From Haloprofundus halobius (GTDB lineage: Archaea; Halobacteriota; Halobacteria; Halobacteriales; Haloferacaceae), in NCBI RefSeq assembly GCF_020097835.1, contig NZ_CP083666.1, positions 2,108,001 to 2,172,000 of the forward strand: 64,000 nt of DNA. The letters run 5' to 3'. The notes beneath the pieces were generated by a model that was given only the letters and a program-made list of their open reading frames with translations, was not told the DNA's origin and ran no database searches. The translations under genes were made by a program, and so were the position numbers. Below, piece by piece: positions 58,111 through 64,000 of this stretch (its first letter is position 1; each line of letters starts with the position of its first letter).

Positions 58111-58761
58111 TCACTCGTCGGGAGTCACCAGGGTACTCGCTACGAGACGTCGAATACCGCGTTGTAACCGTGATGAGACCGCTTTCCGGGTGATCTTGAG
58201 TTCGTCTGCGAGATCTCCTTGAGTTGCGTCTCGCGGCGAGTCAAAGTATCCACGGGAATACGCCAGTACCAACGCTTTCCGTTGGCCATCTGTTAGATTG
58301 AACTCCCGATCAGACCTGATCGACGAAATAGCGTGTAGCTCAGTAAGCTCAACCGGAATACCGTTCTCTTGACAGTACGTCTGGAAATCTGAGAGGCCCT
58401 GTTGTTCGCTTGCACGGACCTCAAACGTCCATTGCTTGTTGTTTCCAATTCCAGAAAGGAGCGTAATATCGGTGTTGACGATAGCCGTCAGAATACTCTC
58501 ATAGTTGAGATTCCAATCAATACGAACAAACATCTGTTTCTCCAGTTGATCGATTACTTTGACCTGATTGATACCAAGATCAGCACTCAAATCTGTGGTG
58601 AGTTTAGCCGTGTCATCGGCAGAAATCCAGAAATAGGGGACAACCGCCTCACCCGTTGGTACAACCCGGTCTAACTCAATAGTTACATCGGTTAATTGCT
58701 CGAAAACAGCACTCAACGGGAAATCCGACTGCTCGATAGTGAATGAGGCCTCAATAGCCAT
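58111..58761 (-). CDS. Bacterio-opsin activator-like HTH regulator
   Basis: A 216-residue regulator of the same family as 3323-4030. An N-terminal sensory part (MAIEASFTIEQSDFPLSAVF) precedes the HTH_10 C-terminus: REFNLTDGQRKALVLAYSRG and DATQGDLADELKITRKAVSS then RLQRGIRRLVASTLV. Sequence composition is AT-richer than that of the first copy, suggesting separate origin. It probably controls nearby genes. The start ATG 58761 follows an A/T-rich stretch. Confidence 0.85.
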   Translation of the reverse strand: MAIEASFTIEQSDFPLSAVFEQLTDVTIELDRVVPTGEAVVPYFWISADDTAKLTTDLSADLGINQVKVIDQLEKQMFVRIDWNLNYESILTAIVNTDITLLSGIGNNKQWTFEVRASEQQGLSDFQTYCQENGIPVELTELHAISSIRSDREFNLTDGQRKALVLAYSRGYFDSPRDATQGDLADELKITRKAVSSRLQRGIRRLVASTLVTPDE

Positions 58762-59098
58762 ACCTGATTACTAGCGATTCAGCCTTTTGGGTTAGTCGCT
58801 ACTGATCCTCGGGGTACTTCCACCGTTTAGTAAACCAATGTCCTGTACTTACCGACCACCGTCCTTCGCAGATCAACTCTCACCTCATGCTGCATTCGCG
58901 CTGTGTATTACAGCAGCCGGTGAGCGAATTCCTCAACAACTGTCAGTATTGGATTGCAAGATATAGAGGGTGTAGTCAGCAAACGGTCGTCGTTTGTTCC
59001 ACCTAATTAGCGACGAAACGGCCGTTCAGTAGGTATGCGGACCTCCTATCCAAAGCCCTATCTCTTCATCTCTCCTACTTGCGACAGGATGGGAGAGA
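58762..59098. other. Intergenic region with the second 72-base repeat
   Basis: No gene is seen. The 72-base repeat copy B is at 58911-58982. The rest is divergent promoter sequence for the two flanking regulators, with an AT-rich stretch near 58990-59020. Confidence 0.55.
58911..58982 (+). repeat. 72-base dispersed repeat, copy B
   Basis: This copy is 65/72 identical to 28731-28802 without gaps. The differences are clustered at GAATTCC versus GATCTTC and single changes elsewhere. It lies between two divergent regulators, just as copy A lies beside an accessory gene cluster. Confidence 0.75.
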
Positions 59099-59497
59099 AT
59101 GACAAGCAACGAGGACGAGTCGGATGATTCAGCGTCCGAGTCGACGGATTCAATGAAGGACACTCCTCTCGAAGAGATACCACTCTCGGTGGATGCGATG
59201 CTGGATATCCTGGCAAACAGTCCCCGTCGTCACTTGCTGGAGTACCTGCGAGACCAGCCGGAGGGGACCGCCACGGTCGAGGAAGCCACCAAAGTCTTTC
59301 TCACGCAGCTTGCCAGAGAGAGTGGCCAACAGCCGAACCACGACGACGCGCAGGTCGACCTACATCATCATCACCTCCCGAAGTTAGCGGACGCCGGCGT
59401 CATAGAGTACGACGTCCGCACACAGACGATTCGTTACCGACCCCACGATCGGCTCGAAGAACTACACGACCTCATTCAGGACTTCCTGGAGGAGTAA
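59099..59497 (+). CDS. DUF7344-like winged-helix regulator
   Basis: A 132-residue protein. After an acidic Ser-rich N-terminus (MTSNEDESDDSASESTDSMK) the winged helix reads DAMLDILANSPRRHLLEYLR, then VEEATKVFLTQLARESGQQP, then VDLHHHHLPKLADAGVIEYD and RTQTIRYRPHDRLEELHDLI. The string of four histidines before LPKLADAGVIEYD matches the family pattern (H-x-H/LPKL). It is divergent from the Bat-like regulator. Function is presumed to be local transcription control. Confidence 0.85.
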   Translation: MTSNEDESDDSASESTDSMKDTPLEEIPLSVDAMLDILANSPRRHLLEYLRDQPEGTATVEEATKVFLTQLARESGQQPNHDDAQVDLHHHHLPKLADAGVIEYDVRTQTIRYRPHDRLEELHDLIQDFLEE

Positions 59498-59720
59498 GCC
59501 ACCCCTTGTGGCGTTGTAGGCATCCTCTGGATCTACCGATTCGATAGCTCGGATCAGAACACGAGGTTGTGCGGGATATGCGCTCTGTATTCACCACGGC
59601 CTAAGAATAATCATCAGTAAATGACGAGTTCCAACAGGGCCTTCTCAGTATATGACGTGACTGTCATAATATCACTAAGACATTAGTGAAACTTTTCGGT
59701 GATGCCTCCGAGTCAGTAGT

Positions 59721-61178
59721 ATGACCGGTCAACGGGCATTCCTTGCTCTCGTCGTTGCACTACTCGTCATTGTATCAGGATGTGCAGGGGGTGGGGTGAC
59801 AGATTCGTCACTAGAATCAGAAACCACGTCGCCAACAACCGCTGCTTCGACCCACACGGCGACCGAATCAACATCCACCGCAAACGGTACCGTAGATGTC
59901 CATTATATCAACGTGGGGCAGTCAGCGAGCACACTCATCGTCACGCCACAGAATGAGACAATACTCATCGATACGGGTGACTGGCGTAATGACGGAGAGT
60001 ACGTCCTCGAGTATTTGAAGCAACAGAACATCACCCGAATCGATCACCTCGTCACATCACACGCAGACGCTGATCATATTGGTGGGCACGCGGCCGTTAT
60101 CGAGTACTACGAAACACAAGCTAATGGTGTTGGTGCCGTCTACGATCCTGGACTCTCGTCGAGTTCACAAACGTACGAAGAGTACCTTGATGCAGTAGAG
60201 ACATACGACGTCCCGCTCTACCAGGTTGCCTCGGACGACACACTCCCCGTTGCAGGCGTAAACGTCTCTGTTCTTGCCCCACCAGAGGAACCTCTCGCAG
60301 GTGGGCAACGAAACGAGAACAGTATCGCGCTGATGGTGACACATGGTGAGCAACGATTCCTCTTTACTGGTGACGCTGAATCTGAAGGTGAGGAGTATCT
60401 CGTCGAGAAATACGGCTCCAAGCTCAACGCGACTGTTTTCCAGGCAGGTCATCACGGAAGCCGGTCAAGCAGTAGTGATGCTTTGCTTGAAGCGAGTTCG
60501 CCACAGGTCGCCGTTATCTCTAGTGCCTACGACTCTCAGTACGGGCATCCACATAACGAGACACTCACTCGATTCGCCGACCGTTCGATCCCGGCCTACT
60601 GGACGGCAGTTCACGGCAATGTAGTCATTTCGAGTGATGGTGAGAACCTCACCGTCTCAACGCAACGGAACGCGACAACGGACCCAACCGAACTGCGCTC
60701 CGCAGATCCAATCGAACCGGGAAGCGATGATCCGGTTGCAGAGCGTACCACGTTAACTGGCGGGATCAGCGACCCAGAGCCAATTGGCACCGATGGCGGA
60801 ACAGAGACGTCGACGCCAACTGAGACTCCTGACGAGTCGACCGATGCAGCACTCGCACTCGTAGACGTTCATGCGGACGCTGAAGGGAATGACAACGAGA
60901 ACCTCAATGACGAATATCTCGTCTTCGAAAATACGGGCGACGACTCGCTCGATATGTCCGGTTGGACCATCGAAGACGAAGCGGGACACACGTATACCGT
61001 TCCCTCAGGCTTCACTCTTGAGCCTGATGCGCAAGTAACACTCTATACGGGGAGTGGGACGGATTCAGACACAGAGCTCTACTGGGGATCCAGTAGCGCA
61101 ATCTGGAACAACGGCGGTGATACGGTGATCGTTACTGACGATACCGGGACTGGGGTACTGGAGGAGAGCTACGAATGA
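59721..61178 (+). CDS. ComEC-like MBL-fold lipoprotein with C-terminal lamin-tail domain
   Basis: A 485-residue secreted lipoprotein: MTGQRAFLALVVALLVIVSG then the lipobox Cys. A Ser/Thr linker leads to an MBL domain (DVHYINVGQSASTLIVTPQN, then HLVTSHADADHIGGHAAVIE, then RFLFTGDAESEGEEYLVEKY and VFQAGHHGSRSSSSDALLEA), as in the nuclease part of ComEC proteins. A second linker precedes an LTD beta-sandwich (about 385-485: NLNDEYLVFENTGDDSLDMS GWTIED). It probably hydrolyses extracellular DNA or nucleotides. A DUF3006 gene overlaps its stop. Confidence 0.88.
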   Translation: MTGQRAFLALVVALLVIVSGCAGGGVTDSSLESETTSPTTAASTHTATESTSTANGTVDVHYINVGQSASTLIVTPQNETILIDTGDWRNDGEYVLEYLKQQNITRIDHLVTSHADADHIGGHAAVIEYYETQANGVGAVYDPGLSSSSQTYEEYLDAVETYDVPLYQVASDDTLPVAGVNVSVLAPPEEPLAGGQRNENSIALMVTHGEQRFLFTGDAESEGEEYLVEKYGSKLNATVFQAGHHGSRSSSSDALLEASSPQVAVISSAYDSQYGHPHNETLTRFADRSIPAYWTAVHGNVVISSDGENLTVSTQRNATTDPTELRSADPIEPGSDDPVAERTTLTGGISDPEPIGTDGGTETSTPTETPDESTDAALALVDVHADAEGNDNENLNDEYLVFENTGDDSLDMSGWTIEDEAGHTYTVPSGFTLEPDAQVTLYTGSGTDSDTELYWGSSSAIWNNGGDTVIVTDDTGTGVLEESYE

Positions 61179-61462
61179 CCGAAAAGACATACACACTCGT
61201 ACTTGACCGATTCGAAGAGGACGACGCGGTCCTGTTGGTCGAAGAAGACGGCGACCTCGTCGACGAAATCGTCCTCCCCAAAGCGATGCTTCCGGTCGAC
61301 GGACAACATCAGGATGCACTCTTCTCGGTTCAGCATACAAGTGAGACAGTAACGGAACTGCAGTACGATTCGGAGCAAACACAGGAGCGCAAAGAGAGTG
61401 CGCAAGGACGATTCGATCGACTTTCGCAGCGTCTTCCAAGCGAAGACATGGACGAAACCTAA
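61175..61462 (+). CDS. DUF3006 domain protein
   Basis: A 95-residue protein whose ATG overlaps the stop of the MBL/LTD gene (ATGA). It begins MTEKTYTLVLDRFEEDDAVL then EDGDLVDEIVLPKAMLPVDG, the DUF3006 beta-barrel pattern, followed by a charged helix. DUF3006 genes regularly follow ComEC-like MBL genes in bacteria and archaea, so a functional link is likely although the role is unknown. It is complete. Confidence 0.85.
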   Translation: MTEKTYTLVLDRFEEDDAVLLVEEDGDLVDEIVLPKAMLPVDGQHQDALFSVQHTSETVTELQYDSEQTQERKESAQGRFDRLSQRLPSEDMDET

Positions 61463-61479
61463 CTTCGATACCTCTCCTT

Positions 61480-61794
61480 TCACTCGGTAGTGGCTGTCTT
61501 GAGTCGGCTGATAAGTTCCTTTGCTGTATTACTGATTCGCTGCAACCGGTCACCGACTGCTTCGGGGTCGTCGCCTTCCCACGCAGTCAGGTACAACGCA
61601 GAGCCACTCATGTCGAGACCGAAGTGCCGACCGACAATGTAGGCCGTTCCCTCTGCTTCGACCTCCCGCTTCGCTCGCTCTGCTTCGTCAAGCGCTGACT
61701 GGTGAAGGATCGCATGCGCAAGTTCGTGAATCAGCGTCCCGACGACTGCTGCGTCGTCCGGTTTCTGCTTGACCTCGATTACTGTGACGACCAT
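61480..61794 (-). pseudogene. ArdC-like / ImmA-IrrE-type metallopeptidase C-terminal fragment
   Basis: The frame gives TLIHELAHAILHQ with a zinc-peptidase HExxH, then REVEAEGTAYIVGRHFGLDM with the third ligand (E) and SGSALYLTAWEGDDPEAVGD. This is the C-terminal end of an ArdC-type antirestriction or DUF955 protein as found on mobile elements. The N-terminal ssDNA-binding domain is missing; the fragment's GTG/ATG lies inside the end of the TumE-like gene (overlap 61779-61794). It is judged a remnant, although a small active peptidase cannot be ruled out. Confidence 0.6.
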
Positions 61795-62228
61795 ACTGTC
61801 TCAATGCGTTGCTCTATCGCCGTGAGCACCGTGGAGTATACTTCGAGTGGATGCAGCGACGGGAGTTCGAGGTCAGTAATTTCGTCCGCAGACGGTGGCT
61901 TGTGGAAGTGCAACCGGGTGTTGTGCGTGTTCGGGTGGCGATCCCAGCGGCACTCCCAGTGTTCCCCGCTCTCGTGTTCTTCGACATAGTGGACCGAGAA
62001 ATCACCAGTCGTGAACCACCGAATGTCGAGTCGGGCCGCTGTCACCGAATCTGGGTATCGTCCAGCGTCAAGCAGTCCACGAAGCAGTCGGGGTTCGTAC
62101 GTATCCGGGTCGAACGCAGTCTCGGCGACGAGTAAATCCGACGACAGGTGCCGCTCCAGCAGGCGCAGCGTCTGTCGATCCGGTGGGCCTGTCGAGTGTG
62201 GGGCCGGATCCTCCGGTGGCTGACTCAT
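61779..62228 (-). CDS. TumE/DUF6516-like protein, module 2 (putative toxin)
   Basis: A 149-residue protein. Its core ARLDIRWFTTGDFSVHYVEE and ECRWDRHPNTHNTRLHFHKP has the same order as 50827-51261. The C-terminal helix LEVYSTVLTAIEQRIETVW also matches. Its ATG follows the TAG of the HTH gene directly, with no gap. The pair is therefore a diverged copy of the first module. Toxicity is predicted from the family, not shown. Confidence 0.6.
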   Translation of the reverse strand: MSQPPEDPAPHSTGPPDRQTLRLLERHLSSDLLVAETAFDPDTYEPRLLRGLLDAGRYPDSVTAARLDIRWFTTGDFSVHYVEEHESGEHWECRWDRHPNTHNTRLHFHKPPSADEITDLELPSLHPLEVYSTVLTAIEQRIETVWSSQ

Positions 62229-62756
62229 CTACGCTGGAATCAGATGCCCGTCGTTCTGGGAGAGCTGGCGAGCAAGTTCGTACAGCCTGATGTCGCGAAT
62301 CACGCCCTGCCACTCGCTGACTGCGGTCATCCGCTCGTGAATGGTTTCGTGACTATCGTGATCAAACACGTTGACGGCTGTTGGGTCTGACGTTTCGAAT
62401 TGGGCTTCGTATTCCGTTCGCTGGGCTTCAAGCGCCTCCACGCGGTCGATGATTGCTTCGACAGAGAGCTCGGTTGCGATTCGACTGGCGTCCTGCCATT
62501 CGAGATACCCCTCGTTTCGTTTGTATGTTGCCGGGCGGCTGTCTCTATCGGCTCGGGCGATGCCCATCTCCGCCAAACGGTCGAGATGCTTTTTCGCGGC
62601 GTTTGGAGAGCAGTCCGCAAGCTCAGCGATTTCGGTGTACGCAGTCGGAGAGGTGACCCCGAGGACGACGTCGTAGACACGACCAAACGTGTCTGTTCCC
62701 ATCTGCCACCGTCGCTGAGCATCGCTGGACGCGGGGGCCGGATCGAACTCGGTCAT
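62229..62756 (-). CDS. Winged-helix regulator, module 2 (putative antitoxin)
   Basis: A 175-residue protein. The winged helix includes DTFGRVYDVVLGVTSPTAYT then EIAELADCSPNAAKKHLDRL and AEMGIARADRDSRPATYKRN, followed by a coiled coil (IIDRVEALEAQRTEYEAQFE). The MGIA...PATYxRNxxxLxW signature matches 51258-51827. It is followed immediately by the TumE-like gene. It probably binds its own promoter to the right, where an AT-rich ATATATCTTTGG lies on the plus strand. Confidence 0.65.
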   Translation of the reverse strand: MTEFDPAPASSDAQRRWQMGTDTFGRVYDVVLGVTSPTAYTEIAELADCSPNAAKKHLDRLAEMGIARADRDSRPATYKRNEGYLEWQDASRIATELSVEAIIDRVEALEAQRTEYEAQFETSDPTAVNVFDHDSHETIHERMTAVSEWQGVIRDIRLYELARQLSQNDGHLIPA

Positions 62757-63237
62757 ACCAATCTGTAGGCGGCTGATCTCAATATATCTTTGGATAACTC
62801 ATATATGTGTGAGTGTTCTGGGGTTGGGTCCCTAGAAGGGCAGATTCGGTCTTATTGACCTCCTCCCGCGCCTAAAGACGCGGGTATGCGCTCGATTCTG
62901 TATCACGCAGCATTGCGACTGCCTTTCCGACCTGCCGGACGTGCTCACTCCGCTCCAGATCTAACTCCTCCCGCGAGAGACCACAGATGCAGCATCATAT
63001 TTGTACGTCATCGAACCATTCGTTCACGTAAGCACCATGAATTTCAAGAAGACCATTCGAGATCTCGAACGTCGGTACAACTTCGAGAACGGAGAGTACT
63101 GCCGATCGGTCGGTCGGTCGAACGCACACCTCCAAGACTAGAAGCATGAGTGTCTCTCATGTTTGATTCAATACAGTCAAGAAGTTTACTTGTAACTCGG
63201 GTTGGTCAATCGACGTATGCCCTCTTGAGGCCAGAGA
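62757..63237. other. Intergenic region with IS-type hairpin and small unclear frames
   Basis: CCCGCG-CCTAAAGA-CGCGGG at 62865-62884 is a stem-loop like the ends of haloarchaeal IS200/IS605 elements. To its right, on the minus strand, a start-less frame reads LSREELDLERSEHVRQVGKA and ends in TAG inside the hairpin. A 34-residue plus-strand frame at 63037-63141 (MNFKKTIRDLERRYNFENGE) may be a small gene or a fragment; I do not list it separately. Confidence 0.45.
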
Positions 63238-63777
63238 CTCAGAAGCGTCCAGTAAACCGTTGATAAACGGTCGTTTTGACTCCATATGCGAGGTAGCCAG
63301 CCAACCCGAGTGCTAACAGACTCAATGCAAGCGGGAGAATGAACGAGGTTGAAAATCCAAACAGCGGTACTCCGACTACGCTTAGTACGGCCATGCTGAG
63401 GGCCGCCAGTAAATTATGCTGAGGACCGCCAGTAAGTTGAGTGCGAGAAGTGACAAAATCAGGAGTACGATGAATTCTACAGATCGGTCAGCGCTACGCT
63501 CGGTGTCAGAGAGTGCGTAACCTGCGATCGTGCAAAGACACACGGCAATAACGATTCCTGGTGCACCACTGACGCTGAAATTGGTTTCTGTCGCAGCAAG
63601 GTATCCGCCGTAGGCGATCAATCCAATGAAGCCGAGCAGCAACCCGACAAATGCGCCTGTAACTGCGCCCAGAAGTCGACTTCGATGCTCTTGATACCAC
63701 TCTGTGTCGGCTCGATACGCCAGCAAGAATGCACCAAGAAATACAGAGACCGCTGTGAGGGTTGGAAGGACGAAATA
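63238..63777 (-). pseudogene. Membrane protein gene with 23-bp duplication and lost start
   Basis: From the right, the frame encodes IYFVLPTLTAVSVFLGAFLL, YRADTEWYQEHRSRLLGAVT, GFIGLIAYGGYLAATETNFS and VEFIVLLILSLLALNLLAVL, four helices. A tandem 23-base duplication (units 63393-63415 and 63416-63438, 21/23 alike) shifts the frame so that the ORF ends at 63382. The other frame then continues LSMAVLSVVGVPLFGFSTSF and LSLLALGLAGYLAYGVKTTV to a stop at 63238. The 5' end meets the first CRISPR repeat with no start codon. The gene is non-functional as it stands. Confidence 0.65.
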
Positions 63778-63940
63778 GATTCAGACGAACCCTTGTGGGG
63801 TTGAAGCCCCTCAGCGCGCCCGACGGGCCGACGGTCACGCTTGATTCAGACGAACCCTTGTGGGGTTGAAGCATCGTAACTCGGCGATTCGCCACCGAGA
63901 TTATCGGCATAATTCGGACGAACCTTTGTGAGATTGAAGC
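63778..63940 (+). CRISPR. Short CRISPR array, haloarchaeal type I-B repeat
   Basis: Three 30-base repeats are seen at 63778-63807, 63843-63872 and 63911-63940. The first two are identical (they begin GATTCAGACGAACCCTTGTG and end GGGTTGAAGC). The third has five changes, including CCTTTGTGAGATTG, as expected for a degenerate last repeat. Spacers are 35 and 38 bases. The repeat closely resembles that of Haloferax-type I-B arrays. The GTTGAAGC end gives the usual eight-base handle, so transcription is left to right. No cas gene is in the window. Confidence 0.85.
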
Positions 63941-64000
63941 GCCATGGGGGTCGAGAACGGCGAGATACCCAACGAGCGTCACAAACGAACGTCCAATCGA

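Overview
The window is from a halophilic archaeon (class Halobacteria), most likely Haloferacales. The evidence is high GC with acidic proteins, archaeal information genes (L37Ae, RNA polymerase subunit P, KEOPS Pcc1, prefoldin beta, TFB, Orc1/Cdc6), many HalOD1, bacterio-opsin-activator and DUF7344-type regulators, leaderless promoters, and a CRISPR repeat of the haloarchaeal I-B type. The Haloferacales placement is inference, resting mainly on the cysteine-free L37Ae.

Layout. 1-27.9 kb is chromosomal core: membrane proteins, an information cluster (rpl37ae-rpoP-pcc1-pfdB-DUF3194, 4739-6130), an ATP-grasp enzyme with a PEP-synthase-like enzyme (6754-10701), DUF2070, guaA, a LeuA/citramalate-synthase-like enzyme, an AI-2E transporter, tRNA-Ser(CGA) with a duplicated 3' end, and a MoxR ATPase facing a four-gene DUF58/DUF4129 operon (20982-25291). 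28.1-33.5 kb is an accessory patch bordered by dispersed repeats: a flavin oxidase, ribB, a broken alpha/beta hydrolase and a nitroreductase-like protein. 33.7-41.4 kb returns to core-like genes: DNA ligase, sulfatase/GtrA, a halolysin-like protease and regulators.

41.7-64 kb is a mobile, decaying region with less GC-rich codon use. It opens with an Orc1/Cdc6 gene, TATCGGAA repeats and a PolB2-type operon (41821-45944). It continues through broken genes (DUF429, HD hydrolase, Fic, UPF0175-like, integrase, ArdC-like), kptA, RNase HI, an extra TFB, a SWIM protein, a NucS-like nuclease, two paralogous HTH + TumE-like gene pairs, a ComEC-like MBL/lamin-tail lipoprotein with DUF3006, IS200/IS605-type hairpins, and a short CRISPR array at the right edge.

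The main leads are the duplicated HTH/TumE-like module (50827-51827 and 61779-62756), the Orc/PolB2 unit with its repeats, the flavin-centred cluster at 29-33.5 kb, the ATP-grasp/PEP-synthase-like pair with Shine-Dalgarno sites, and a set of genes broken by single in-frame stops or frameshifts. TAG and TGA end conserved genes normally here, so these breaks look like decay and not recoding.
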